Assembly (NCBI GenBank): GCA_038040325.1
Contig: JBBPIM010000007.1
Span: 21,047-85,046, forward strand
Reading direction: 5' to 3'
Length of the DNA stretch: 64,000 nucleotides
From: Mayfieldus profundus
GTDB taxonomy: Bacteria > Actinomycetota > Thermoleophilia > Solirubrobacterales > 70-9
Shown here piece by piece: positions 24,027-32,682 of the stretch (positions within the stretch are counted from its first letter, which is position 1; every line of letters begins with the position of its first letter). The notes beneath the pieces were generated by a model that was given only the letters and a program-made list of their open reading frames with translations, did not search any database and was not told the DNA's origin. Position numbers and translations under genes: made by a program.

Positions 24027-24832
24027 CACAGCCCCCCGTGGGGCCACTCCGGCTCCCGGCCCTCCTTGAAGGCTCGGGCGCCGATCGAGTGCGAGTCGCG
24101 GCGCATGAACATCGACAGCGTCGCCTCGGCCTCCTGTCGCAGCTGTTCCTCCAGGGTGCGGCCGACGTTTCGCACCATCGTCTCCTTGTCGGTGCGGATC
24201 GCGCCCTGGGGCAGCGCCGCGATCTCCTGCGCCAGCTCCAGCGCGCGCTCCAGTGCCTTGCCCTCGGGCACCACCTCGTTGACGAGGCCGATCCGCAAAG
24301 CTTCCTCGGCGCCCACCGGGCGGCCGGTGATGATCATCTCGGCCGCGCGCGCGTAGCCGACCGCGAGCGGCAGGCGCACCGTCATCCCGTCGCCGGCGAC
24401 GATGTTCCAGCGCCGCTCCAGCGCCCCGAACACGGCGTTCTCGGAGGCGATCCGGATGTCGGCGAGCAACGCGTTCTCCAGGCCCGCCGCCACCGCCCAA
24501 CCGTTGACCGCGGCGATCACCGGCTTGAACACGTCGAGCTTGCGCGTGTAGCCGCAGACCCCGGGCTCGTTGAGCAGGTGGGTGCGGAACTCGTCCCACT
24601 CGGGCTGCTCCCAGTCGGCCGCGTCCTGCAGGTCCCAGCCGGCGCAGAACGCATCGCCGGAGCCGGTGATCACCAGCACGTAGGCCTCCGGGTCGTCGCG
24701 GAAGTGCTGCCAGGCGTCGTGCAGCTCCGCGTTCATCTCGCGGCTGATCGCGTTGCGCTGCTCGGGACGGTCGTAGCGCAGGACGGTGACGTGGCCGTCC
24801 CGCTCGTAGCGCAGGTTGCGGTAGTCCGGCAA
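24026..24832 (-). CDS. enoyl-CoA hydratase/isomerase (crotonase) family protein
   Basis: A ~268-residue crotonase-fold protein. GSGDAFCAGWDLQDAADW holds the first oxyanion-hole segment, and AAVNGWAVAAGLENALLADIRIASENAVF the second. FGALERRWNIVAGDGMT carries an acidic residue at a crotonase catalytic position. MIITGRPVGAEEALRIGLVNEVVP is the standard downstream block. It should act on an acyl-CoA double bond; hydratase cannot be told from isomerase. No ATG fits; the TTG at 24832 (LPDYRNLRYERDG) is the likely start, 17 nt after the aldehyde dehydrogenase stop. Confidence 0.85.
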   Translation of the reverse strand: MPDYRNLRYERDGHVTVLRYDRPEQRNAISREMNAELHDAWQHFRDDPEAYVLVITGSGDAFCAGWDLQDAADWEQPEWDEFRTHLLNEPGVCGYTRKLDVFKPVIAAVNGWAVAAGLENALLADIRIASENAVFGALERRWNIVAGDGMTVRLPLAVGYARAAEMIITGRPVGAEEALRIGLVNEVVPEGKALERALELAQEIAALPQGAIRTDKETMVRNVGRTLEEQLRQEAEATLSMFMRRDSHSIGARAFKEGREPEWPHGGL

Positions 24833-24849
24833 GGGTGCGGTGGCCCGAG

Positions 24850-26427
24850 CTAGGTGTCGCGCGTGAAGCGGCGCTTCAGGTCGCGGGCATTGAACAGCCG
24901 CGACAGGCGGCGCAGCAGGTTGCGGCGCTTCTCGGTGTACGGGTACCAGAGCAGCTCGCGCTTGCCTCCGAACCGCGTGATCACTATCGACTCCGGCCGG
25001 CAGAACTTCTTGATCCCGTGCTCGCCGTGGCGGTAGCCGATCCCCGACTCCTTCCAGCCGCCCATCGGGACGTCGGAGGTGAGGTAGTTGACCAGCACGT
25101 CGTTGACGTTGATCGCGCCGCACTCGATCCTCCGTGCGACCTGCTCGGCGTGGCGCTTGGCGCCGAACACCGAGCCGGAGAGCCCGTAGCGGGTGTCGTT
25201 GGCGAGGCGCACCGCCTCCTCCTCGTCGCGGACCTTCATCACCCCGACCACCGGGCCGAAGGTCTCGTCGCGCATCACCTTCATCGAGTGGTCGACGTCG
25301 ACCAGCACGGTCGGCTCGAAGTAGTCGCCCGGGCCGTCCACCGGCTTTCCGCCCAGCAGCGCCTTGGCGCCGCTGGCGATCGCGTCGTTGACGTGGTCCT
25401 CGACGATCGCGGTCTGGTTGGGCGAGGTCATCGCGCCGACGTCCTTCTCGTAGTCGGGCCCGTCCGCGCCCTGCCGCAGCTCCCTGACCTCCTCGGTGAG
25501 CTTCTCGACGAACTCGTCGTAGACCGGCTCCTCGACGTAGATCCGCTCCACCGACATGCAGATCTGCCCGGAGTTCGCCATCCCTCCCCAGGTGGCGGCG
25601 TTGGCGGCGCGCTCGATGTTGGCGTCGCGCAGCACGACCATCGGGTCCTTGCCGCCCAGCTCGAGACTGACCGGGGTGAGGGTCTCGGCCGCGCGCGCCA
25701 TCACCTTCTTGCCGGTCCGGTCCGAGCCGGTGAACTGGATGAAGTCGACCGCGTCGATCAGCGCCTGCCCGGTGTCTCCGGTCCCCTGCACGCAGTCGAG
25801 GATGTCGGGTCCGCCGATCTCGTTCTTCCAGGCGTCGATCACCTGGATCAGTCCCAGCGGAGTGAACTCGGAGGGCTTGATCACCACCGCAGCACCCGCC
25901 TGCAGCGCCGGAATCCCGTCGCCCAGCGAAAGCATCAATGGGAAGTTCCAGGGGCTGATGATCCCGACCACCGGGTGCGGCCGGTACTGGACGCGGAGCT
26001 TCTTGGCCCTCATCAGCGGGTTGTGGGCGCGGACCTTGTCGTCGCCGATGAACTTGTCCGCCTTGCTGCCGTAGAAGTTGATGGTGTCGGTGAGGTAGAC
26101 CGCCTCTCCGCCGGCGTCGGCGCGCACCTTGCCGGTCTCCTCCTGCATCGTGTCGGCGATCGCGTCGTAGTTGTCGATCATCCAATCGCGCAGCTTGCCC
26201 AGCCACTCGTAGCGCCCCTTGTTGCCCAGCGCCTCCCACTCGGGCTGGTTGGCGCGCACTCGCGCCACCACCTCGCGCACGCGTTCGGGGGAGTCCTCGG
26301 CGATCTCGCGGATCACCTCGCCGGTCGCCGGGTTGCGGACCTCGAAGCTCTTTCCGCTGGGGACGCCGTTACCGCTCTCCCCGTCGGTCGCCTGCCCGGT
26401 CTTCGCCTGCGCCGTGCCGCTCTCCAC
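24850..26427 (-). CDS. aldehyde dehydrogenase (NAD(P)+-dependent, succinate-semialdehyde-DH-like)
   Basis: A 525-residue aldehyde dehydrogenase. ISPWNFPLMLSLGD begins the cofactor site, FTGSDRTGKKVM is the Rossmann loop, SLELGGKDPM holds the general-base glutamate, NSGQICMSVERIYV the catalytic cysteine, and ETFGPVVGVMKV follows. It oxidises an aldehyde to the acid. A ~30-residue hydrophilic N-terminal lead and a basic 35-residue C-terminal tail (RRNLLRRLSRLFNARDLKRR) are extra. The GTG start is supported by an AGGAGAGG ribosome binding site 5 nt upstream. It is the first gene of the five-gene minus-strand operon. Confidence 0.93.
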   Translation of the reverse strand: MESGTAQAKTGQATDGESGNGVPSGKSFEVRNPATGEVIREIAEDSPERVREVVARVRANQPEWEALGNKGRYEWLGKLRDWMIDNYDAIADTMQEETGKVRADAGGEAVYLTDTINFYGSKADKFIGDDKVRAHNPLMRAKKLRVQYRPHPVVGIISPWNFPLMLSLGDGIPALQAGAAVVIKPSEFTPLGLIQVIDAWKNEIGGPDILDCVQGTGDTGQALIDAVDFIQFTGSDRTGKKVMARAAETLTPVSLELGGKDPMVVLRDANIERAANAATWGGMANSGQICMSVERIYVEEPVYDEFVEKLTEEVRELRQGADGPDYEKDVGAMTSPNQTAIVEDHVNDAIASGAKALLGGKPVDGPGDYFEPTVLVDVDHSMKVMRDETFGPVVGVMKVRDEEEAVRLANDTRYGLSGSVFGAKRHAEQVARRIECGAINVNDVLVNYLTSDVPMGGWKESGIGYRHGEHGIKKFCRPESIVITRFGGKRELLWYPYTEKRRNLLRRLSRLFNARDLKRRFTRDT

Positions 26428-26465
26428 TTGGCCTCTCCTTCGTTGGCTGGCTGGGTGGCCAAACT

Positions 26466-27626
26466 CTACTGCGCCGGGAGCTGCACGAGCCAGTAGACGG
26501 GACCCTTCAGCGAAACCAGGTAGACGTGGCCCCGGCTGTCCTCTCCGAAGGAGGAGAGCCTCGGAACCCGCAGCCCCAGGCGGCGGTTGCTGCGCACCGG
26601 ATCCTCGGGGCGGAAGCTAAACAGCTCCCCGGTGCAGTAGTCGCCGTACAGATAGCGGCCGTCGAGCGTGTAGAGCGCCGGATCGCGGACCACATAGCCG
26701 CCGGTCACCGCGCAGCGTGGGTGCTGGCGGTAGGTGACCACGGGCTCGACCGGATGGCGAACGCGAAGTTTGCGCTTGAAGCGCGTATGGCCCTCGAACG
26801 CGGCCCAACCGAAGTTGGCGCCGAGCCCCTGCCCGGGCGGTACGTAGTCCACCTCCTCGAACGTGTCCTGGCCGACATCGCCGATCGCCAGCGCCCCGGT
26901 GGCCCGGTCGAATGAGAATCGCCAGGGGTTGCGAAGGCCAATCGCGTAGATCTCGTTGCGGCCCGGCCGCCCGTGGAACGGGTTGCTGCGGGGCGTCGTG
27001 TACGGGCGCCCGCCGCGGCGCCGCGGGTCGATGCGCAGGATCTTGCCGCGCAGCGTGTTTCGGTTTTGGGCGTTGTCCTTCGGATCCCCGACCAGCCCGC
27101 CGTCGCCGGCGCCCAGGTAGAGGTAACCGTCGGGGCCGAACAGCAGCAGCCCGCCGTTGTGGGTCGCGCTGAGCTGGGGGATGGCGAGCAGGTTGCGCGG
27201 CTTTCGCAGCGCCACCGCCTGGGCGCGCCGCGAGCGCCGCAGCTCCTGCACCCGGAGCGTCCCTGCGCGCCCGATGAAGGCGATGTACAGGCGCCGTGAC
27301 CGCTGGTAATCGGGAGGGAAGGCGACCGACAGCAGCCCCTGCTCCGTCCCCTTGTGACGGACCCGCCCGCGGATGTCGAGGAAGGGGCGGCGCAGCTTGC
27401 GGCTACCGCGCACGGCGCGGATCACCCCCGCCTTCTCGACTACCAGCAGCAGGCCGGGAGCTCCCGGCGGCTGGGCGACGAACAGCGGCTCTCGAAACTC
27501 GCCTACCTGGCGCAGTCCGGGCCCGGGTGCAGGCGAGTCGTCGCTGCCGCCTCCGCAGCCGCCGGCCACGGCGGCGGAGAACGCCGCGAGGGCGAACGGT
27601 GCGAGGCGTCGTCCCGGCCGGGTCAT
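26466..27626 (-). CDS. PQQ-dependent sugar dehydrogenase-like lipoprotein (paralogue 1)
   Basis: A 386-residue secreted lipoprotein. The lipobox is AVAGGC (cysteine near residue 24). The rest is a six-bladed GSDH-type beta-propeller: GLLSVAFPPDY (blade 2), THNGGLLLFGPDGYLYLGAGDGG with the conserved active-site histidine, GKILRIDPRRRGG, and IGLRNPWRFSFDRATG with the catalytic-site arginine. Soluble glucose/aldose dehydrogenases oxidise sugars with PQQ, but many propellers of this group lack proof of PQQ use. It is the last of three tandem paralogues on this strand. Confidence 0.88.
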   Translation of the reverse strand: MTRPGRRLAPFALAAFSAAVAGGCGGGSDDSPAPGPGLRQVGEFREPLFVAQPPGAPGLLLVVEKAGVIRAVRGSRKLRRPFLDIRGRVRHKGTEQGLLSVAFPPDYQRSRRLYIAFIGRAGTLRVQELRRSRRAQAVALRKPRNLLAIPQLSATHNGGLLLFGPDGYLYLGAGDGGLVGDPKDNAQNRNTLRGKILRIDPRRRGGRPYTTPRSNPFHGRPGRNEIYAIGLRNPWRFSFDRATGALAIGDVGQDTFEEVDYVPPGQGLGANFGWAAFEGHTRFKRKLRVRHPVEPVVTYRQHPRCAVTGGYVVRDPALYTLDGRYLYGDYCTGELFSFRPEDPVRSNRRLGLRVPRLSSFGEDSRGHVYLVSLKGPVYWLVQLPAQ

Positions 27627-27665
27627 TGCGAGGGCGGGCGGCAGCCTACCGCTCGCTCCGACCGC

Positions 27666-28817
27666 TCAGCCAGGCAGGATCCGGTACACGGGCCCGGCCA
27701 GCGAGCAGATGTAGATGCGGTTGCGCTGGTCCACTCCGAATGAGGTGGGGGAGTCGACGTTCACGCCGACCGGCCTGTCGCGGCGCGCGCCGGCGAGCTT
27801 CGGCCGCAAGCTGCGCAGCTGGCCCTCGCAGAAGTCGATGTAGAGGTAGCGGCCGCGCAGCCCGCGCAGGCGCGGGTCGCGCACGACGTAGCCGCCGATC
27901 ACGGTGCAGCCGCGGCCCCGTCCGTAGGCGAGGATCGGCTTGGTGGTGCCGCCGGGGTCGCTGCTGCCGCCCGGGTAGGGCGAAAAGCCCTCGAACGCGT
28001 TCCAACCGAAGTTGGCCCCGCTCGCAGCGCCGACCGTCTCATAGTCGACCTCCTCGAAGCGGTCCTGCCCGACGTCCCCGATCACGATGTATGGGCCGTC
28101 GCTGCCGCGGTCGAAGGAGAACCGGAACGGGTTGCGCAGCCCGTAGCTGAACACCTCGTCGCGCCCGTCGCGGCCGACGAACGGGTTCGACCCGGGCAGC
28201 GAGTAGGCGGCTCCGCCGGGGGGGTTGCGCGGATCGATGCGCAGGATCTTGCCCAGCAGGCTGTCCCGGTTCTGGGCGTTGTTGGACGGGTCGCCGCCGC
28301 CCCCACCGTCGCCGGTGCTGATGTAGAGCAGGTCGCCGAGGAAGGCAAGCTGGCCGCCGTTGTGGTTGTCGTTGGCACGGTGGCGGATCTCCAGCAGCGG
28401 CCGCCGCGAGCCGCGCCGCGCCCGCGTCGCGCCGCGGCGCTTGAACTCCTCGATCCGCAGGTCGCCCTGGTTGTCGGTGAAGAAGGCGTAGAAGCGCCTG
28501 CTCTGCTTGTAGTCGGGCGGGAACGCGACTGAGAGCAGGCCCTGCTCCTGGAAGCCGTCGCCGACCAGCCCGCGGATGTCGAGGAAGGGCCGATGCAGCT
28601 TTCGGTTGCGCTTCGCGACGCGCACCGTGCCGCCCCGCTCGACCACGAACAGCAGCTTCCTGAACCCCGGCGCCCCGGTCGCGTAGACGGGCTCGTCGAA
28701 ATCGCCGATCTTGCGCTTGCTCACCCGCCCCTGGGCGGACGGGGCCGCGAGCAGCGCGGCCAGCGCCGCGATCCCGCACAGCAGCAGCAGGCGGCGGTTG
28801 CCGGGGCGGCGACTCAT
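27666..28817 (-). CDS. PQQ-dependent sugar dehydrogenase-like secreted protein (paralogue 2)
   Basis: A 383-residue propeller paralogue. It has a Sec-type signal peptide (LLLLCGIAALAALLAAPSAQG) and no lipobox cysteine, so unlike its two neighbours it is probably released or held another way. It keeps NHNGGQLAFLGDLLYISTGD, GKILRIDPRNPPGG and YGLRNPFRFSFDRG. The ATG at 28817 gives a proper signal peptide; a GTG 24 nt upstream is the alternative. It is spaced 39 nt before paralogue 1 and 69 nt after paralogue 3. Confidence 0.85.
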   Translation of the reverse strand: MSRRPGNRRLLLLCGIAALAALLAAPSAQGRVSKRKIGDFDEPVYATGAPGFRKLLFVVERGGTVRVAKRNRKLHRPFLDIRGLVGDGFQEQGLLSVAFPPDYKQSRRFYAFFTDNQGDLRIEEFKRRGATRARRGSRRPLLEIRHRANDNHNGGQLAFLGDLLYISTGDGGGGGDPSNNAQNRDSLLGKILRIDPRNPPGGAAYSLPGSNPFVGRDGRDEVFSYGLRNPFRFSFDRGSDGPYIVIGDVGQDRFEEVDYETVGAASGANFGWNAFEGFSPYPGGSSDPGGTTKPILAYGRGRGCTVIGGYVVRDPRLRGLRGRYLYIDFCEGQLRSLRPKLAGARRDRPVGVNVDSPTSFGVDQRNRIYICSLAGPVYRILPG

Positions 28818-28886
28818 CGAGAAGGAGAAGGGGTTTGCCACTTCAAGATCAACACGCCAGGGCCACTTACGGAGCGCCGCCGCAGA

Positions 28887-30116
28887 TCAGCCGGCCGGAT
28901 CGAGGCGGTAGACGGGGCCGTCCAGCGAGCTGACGTAGATCCGCCCCTGGTTGTCTTCGGCGAACGACGTCGGCTGCGGCACCTCGATGCCCAGCTCTCG
29001 GTCGTCCTGCGCGGTCCCGGCCACCGGGACGAAGCTGCGCAGCTGGCCGACGCAGAGATCCGCGTAGAGGTAGCGGCCGTAGAGCGAGCGCAGATTGGGG
29101 TCGCGAACCACGTAGCCCCCGATTACCGAGCAGGCGCCGTCGAGGCCGTAGGTGAGGACGGGGGGGACGTACCCGGGTGCTGTCTGGTCCTCGTTGAAGC
29201 GGGCATCCCCCTCGAACGCCGACCAGCCGAAGTTGGCGCCCGCCGCGTCACGGCGGCTCACGTAGTCGATCTCCTCGAAGCTGTCCTGCCCGACGTCGCC
29301 GATCGACAGCGCGCCCGTCTTGCGGTCGAAGGAGAAACGCCAGGGATTGCGCAGCCCGTAGGCGAAGATCTCGGGCAGCGCGCCCGGCCGATCGACGAAG
29401 GGGTTGTCGCGGGGCACGCTGTAGGCGGCTCCGCCGGACGGGCTGAGCGGGTCGATGCGAAGGATCTTGCCCAGCAGCGTCGAGAGGTCCTGGCCGCGGC
29501 GCTCCGGGTCGCCGCCGTCGCCGCCGTCGCCGAGGCCGACGTAGAGCTGTCCGTCGGAGCCGAACACGACCAGCCCGCCGTTGTGGTTGGGGTAGGGGTC
29601 CTCGACGTCGAGGATCGAGCGGGCGCTGCCCGGGTCGGCCCGGAAGGGGTCGGCGTCCGAGCGGCGGTACTCGGCCACCGTGTTGGCGCCGTCAGCGGCG
29701 GTGTAATCGACGTAGAAGAGGCCGGAGCGCTGGTAATCGGGCGCGAACGCCATCGAGAGCAGGCCCTGCTCTTCGCTGAGCGCGATCTCGCCGCTGAGGT
29801 CGAGGAAGGGGTCTGGCAGGACGCGGCCGTCGTGAACGACCCGGATCCTGCCGGTCTGCTCGACCACGTACAGGTCGCGCGCCTCTCCCGGCGGCTGGGT
29901 GACGTAGACCGGCTGGTCGAAGTCCCCGATCTCGGTCAGCTTGACACCGCCCCTGCCGTCGCCGACCGGCGGCTCCGGCCGGTCCGCCTGGCGGTCGGGG
30001 GCGGAGGGTGCCGGTGGCGCGGTCGTCGCCTCGTCGTCAGAGTCGCCGCAACCGGCCCCGACCGCGATCAGCGCGGTCGCGGCAAGCAGCGTCGCCGCGG
30101 GAGCCCTGGCTCTCAT
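28887..30116 (-). CDS. PQQ-dependent sugar dehydrogenase-like lipoprotein (paralogue 3)
   Basis: A 409-residue lipoprotein with lipobox AVGAGC (cysteine near 23) and a ~35-residue low-complexity Pro/Ala/Asp linker. The propeller follows with GLLSMAFAPDYQRSGLFYV, PNHNGGLVVFGSDGQLYVGL, GKILRIDPLSPSGGAAYS and YGLRNPWRFSFDRKTG. An acidic GDGGDGGDP loop may bind calcium. A 17-bp tandem duplication overlaps its start codon and the stop of the lipoprotein gene upstream. Confidence 0.88.
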   Translation of the reverse strand: MRARAPAATLLAATALIAVGAGCGDSDDEATTAPPAPSAPDRQADRPEPPVGDGRGGVKLTEIGDFDQPVYVTQPPGEARDLYVVEQTGRIRVVHDGRVLPDPFLDLSGEIALSEEQGLLSMAFAPDYQRSGLFYVDYTAADGANTVAEYRRSDADPFRADPGSARSILDVEDPYPNHNGGLVVFGSDGQLYVGLGDGGDGGDPERRGQDLSTLLGKILRIDPLSPSGGAAYSVPRDNPFVDRPGALPEIFAYGLRNPWRFSFDRKTGALSIGDVGQDSFEEIDYVSRRDAAGANFGWSAFEGDARFNEDQTAPGYVPPVLTYGLDGACSVIGGYVVRDPNLRSLYGRYLYADLCVGQLRSFVPVAGTAQDDRELGIEVPQPTSFAEDNQGRIYVSSLDGPVYRLDPAG

Positions 30117-30149
30117 CGCCGAGGTCAGCCGGTCGCCGAGGTCAGCCGG
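30116..30149. repeat. 17-bp tandem duplication at a stop/start junction
   Basis: TCGCCGAGGTCAGCCGG occurs twice in a row (30116-30132 and 30133-30149). On the minus strand each unit contains a TGA; the upstream lipoprotein gene ends at the one in the second unit. The start codon of the downstream gene touches the first. Confidence 0.85.
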
Positions 30150-30894
30150 CCGGGATAGCCTTGAGCCCGCCGCCGCTGTTTCCCGAGCCGGAGGCGCCGT
30201 TCGAGCTCGAGCCGCCTCCGCCTCCGCCCTGCCCCGGGATCACCTCGACTTCGCCGGCGTCGTTGACGCGAGTCTGGGGCGGCTCGGAGGAGATCTGGAC
30301 CACGAACGATCCGGTCGGCGGGCTGCCGTCGGCGGTCACGGCCTTGGCCTTGCCGCTCAGCCCGGCGTCAACCTGGTAGTCGAGCGTGTAGCTGCCGGAG
30401 CGCACCGGCGTCACCTTCCAGACCGCCTCCACCGTATCCCCGGGCGCGAGGCTGCCGAAGCTGAACGTCTTCTCATTCGCGGTCAGGGCGCCGGCCGACG
30501 CGGTCTCGCCGACCAGCTTGGGGTACTGGTTCTCGAGCACCCAGACCGGGCGGTCGGGTGCGGCGAGATTTGGCTGCGGGTCGCGCACCGAGAAGGGCCG
30601 GATCGCGTTCTCGTCGAGCGAGATCGTGATCGCGACGCCGGGGATCGCCTTGTCGCCGGTGTTCTGCACGCCGAGCTGCAGGAACGAGGTCTCGGCGAGA
30701 CGCTGGCGGGTGGGGAACTGCGAGGTCGTGATCTCGACCGGGAAGTCGCCCTCCGGCTCGTCCACGTCCTGGCGGCTGCCGCCGCCGCCGCAGGCGGACA
30801 GGCCGAGTGTCAGGAGAGCCAGCGTGCCGGCAACAAGTGCCATCGCGGCACGCTGCAGGCGGGCTAGCCGGGAATGTGGTCCGGTACCCCGCAA
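30142..30894 (-). CDS. secreted lipoprotein, function unknown
   Basis: A 250-residue lipoprotein with lipobox LGLSAC (cysteine near residue 35). The body looks like one immunoglobulin-type beta-sandwich: ETSFLQLGVQNTGDKAIPGV, then LAPGDTVEAVWKVTPVRSGSY, typical of CARDB/DUF11-like domains. The tail is a low-complexity Gly/Ser stretch (GGGGGGSSSNGASGSGN), so the end may cross the wall. The TTG at 30894 keeps a basic n-region before the hydrophobic core; ATG 30843 is possible. It heads the group with the three propeller genes. Confidence 0.75.
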   Translation of the reverse strand: MRGTGPHSRLARLQRAAMALVAGTLALLTLGLSACGGGGSRQDVDEPEGDFPVEITTSQFPTRQRLAETSFLQLGVQNTGDKAIPGVAITISLDENAIRPFSVRDPQPNLAAPDRPVWVLENQYPKLVGETASAGALTANEKTFSFGSLAPGDTVEAVWKVTPVRSGSYTLDYQVDAGLSGKAKAVTADGSPPTGSFVVQISSEPPQTRVNDAGEVEVIPGQGGGGGGSSSNGASGSGNSGGGLKAIPAG

Positions 30895-30962
30895 GGCGCC
30901 GGGAGCCTACCACGGTGGTCCGCGGTTTCCCCCCGCATTATTCGCACTTTTCGGCCCGCTGG

Positions 30963-30980
30963 CCAGTCGGCGCCGACTGG
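30963..30980. promoter_or_regulatory. 18-bp perfect palindrome (candidate operator) upstream of the YrbE operon
   Basis: CCAGTCGGCGCCGACTGG is a perfect palindrome in the 183-bp divergent region. It lies 36 nt upstream of a TATCCT box (31017-31022), a position that suits an activator. A further GTCGG half site follows at 30982. Confidence 0.5.
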
Positions 30981-31016
30981 TGTCGGTTGGGGGTGGCGCG
31001 CGCCTGGCCTATGCCA

Positions 31017-31022
31017 TATCCT
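31017..31022 (+). promoter_or_regulatory. candidate -10 box TATCCT for the YrbE-MlaF operon
   Basis: TATCCT lies 55 nt before the ATG at 31078, giving a leader that includes the GGAGGAG ribosome binding site. Confidence 0.35.
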
Positions 31023-31077
31023 TCGAGCGGTGACGGGAACGGGCGCGAATGACGGCTCCACCCGTCCGGAGGAGTAG

Positions 31078-31884
31078 ATGGTCCGCACCGCCGTAGATAG
31101 GGCATTCCTACCCGCCAAATCGCTCTTTGAGCAGGTCGGGGACATGATGATCCTCACCGCGAAGACGCTCGTCTCCGCGGTGCGCCCGCCCTACCCCTAC
31201 GGCGGCGAGTTCATCGGCCAGTTCCTCTTTGCGCTGCAGCTCTGCTGGTTTCCGCTGACGATCTCCACGATCGCCTTCGGCTTCGGCGCGCCGGGGCTTC
31301 AGGCCGCCAACTTCCTGTCTTTGTTCGGAGCGCTTGACCGCCTCGGCGGCTTTTTCATCCTCGCCTCGGTCCGCGAGTTCGCCCCCTTTGTGACCGCGGT
31401 GGTCGTCGCCGGCGTCGCCGGCACCGCGATCACCGCCGACCTGGGCGCGCGCAAGATCCGCGAGGAGCTCGACGCGCTGCAGGTGCTCGGCGTCGACCCG
31501 ATCAAGAACCTCGTCGTGCCGCGCTTTTTGGCGCTGGTGCTGATCACCGGCCTGATGGACATCTACGCGCTGATCTTCGGCATCTCGGGCGGGGTCGGCG
31601 CCGAGCTCCTCTACCACCAGCCGCTGGGCGGCTTTTTCGCCACCCTCTTTTCCAACGCCTCGGTGACCGACCTCTGGGGCTCGGTGCTGAAGTGCACCCT
31701 GTTCGGGGCGATCATCGCCGTGGTCTGCTCCTACAAGGGGATGACCGCCTCCGGAGGCGCGGCGGGGGTGGGCCGGGCCGTAAACGAGGCGGTGGTGATC
31801 GCCTTTATGGGGGTGTTCGCCTTTAACTACGTCTTTACCCAGACGCTTTTGGCCACCCACCCCGAGCTGCAGACGATCCGCTGA
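31078..31884 (+). CDS. MlaE/YrbE family lipid ABC transporter permease (first copy)
   Basis: A 268-residue MlaE-type permease. It has an amphipathic N-terminal interface helix, five to six membrane helices, and the family coupling segment TAITADLGARKIREELDALQVLGVDPIKNLVVPR (quoted in part: REELDALQVLGVDP), where the MlaF ATPase docks. The ATG has a strong GGAGGAG site. YrbE permeases work as dimers or A/B pairs in MCE lipid transport systems. Its stop and the next start overlap (TGATG). Confidence 0.92.
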   Translation: MVRTAVDRAFLPAKSLFEQVGDMMILTAKTLVSAVRPPYPYGGEFIGQFLFALQLCWFPLTISTIAFGFGAPGLQAANFLSLFGALDRLGGFFILASVREFAPFVTAVVVAGVAGTAITADLGARKIREELDALQVLGVDPIKNLVVPRFLALVLITGLMDIYALIFGISGGVGAELLYHQPLGGFFATLFSNASVTDLWGSVLKCTLFGAIIAVVCSYKGMTASGGAAGVGRAVNEAVVIAFMGVFAFNYVFTQTLLATHPELQTIR

Positions 31885-32681
31885 TGCCCGGCTGGCTGTC
31901 AGTCCCGCGCGGTTGGATGGACTCGATGGGGGAGATCGCGCGGTTTTGCGGCATGGTCATGGGCCAGGTCTACTCGGGCCGCGTCTTCAAGTTCTTCGGC
32001 GAGTCGCTGCGCCAGGCCGGCGTCCTGATCCTCGGCTCCGCAATGGTGATCTGGGGGCTGGTGTTCATCAGCGGCCTCACGTGCGGAATCGAGGGCGCCT
32101 ACTTCTCCCGAAGTGTGGGTGCCCCTTCCAACGCAGGGACCTTCGCCGCCTGGTGCGACCTGCGCGAGGTGATCCCCTACGCCTTCGGCTACATGATGGC
32201 GGCCAAGGTCGGCACCGGGATCGTCGCCGAGGTCGGCGCGATGCGGATCTCCGACGAGATCGACGCGCTCGAGGTGATGGGCGTTCAGCCGGTCACCTTC
32301 CTCGCCGCGACCCGGCTGCTGGCAGCCTGGATGACGCTGCCGTTCATCTACCTGGCCGCGATCGGCGTCGGCTTCTTCGCCAGCTGGATTGCCGTGGTCC
32401 AGCAGGTGGGCGACATCTCCTCCGGCGGCTATTTCCTGATCTTCTGGATGTTCCAGAACCCGCCCGACCTGCTCTTCAGCGTGGTCAAGGCAATGGCGAT
32501 GGCGACCGCCATCGTGCTGGTCGGATGCTATTACGGCTACACCGCGTCCGGGGGCCCGGTCGGGGTGGGCACGGCCACGGCGAAATCGATGGTGCTCAAC
32601 ATCGTCTTGGTCCACATCATCGGGATGCTCGGCACCCTGGTCTTCTGGGGCGCCAACCCGCGAGCACCGATAGGAGGTTGA
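31884..32681 (+). CDS. MlaE/YrbE family lipid ABC transporter permease (second copy)
   Basis: A 265-residue paralogue of the preceding permease (YrbEB-like position). The coupling helix SDEIDALEVMGVQPVTFLAATR is clear, and the C-terminal helix pair with YYGYTASGGPVGVGTATAKS matches the family. A and B forms together suggest a heterodimeric channel as in actinobacterial mce loci. It overlaps the first copy by one base and is followed by the ATPase after 1 nt. Confidence 0.92.
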   Translation: MPGWLSVPRGWMDSMGEIARFCGMVMGQVYSGRVFKFFGESLRQAGVLILGSAMVIWGLVFISGLTCGIEGAYFSRSVGAPSNAGTFAAWCDLREVIPYAFGYMMAAKVGTGIVAEVGAMRISDEIDALEVMGVQPVTFLAATRLLAAWMTLPFIYLAAIGVGFFASWIAVVQQVGDISSGGYFLIFWMFQNPPDLLFSVVKAMAMATAIVLVGCYYGYTASGGPVGVGTATAKSMVLNIVLVHIIGMLGTLVFWGANPRAPIGG

Positions 32682-32682
32682 G

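Noticed and set aside
21227..24356. Two long plus-strand frames (559 and 677 codons) opposite murT and the FAD gene.
   Set aside because: They are shadows; murT and the oxidoreductase have full motif sets in the minus frames.
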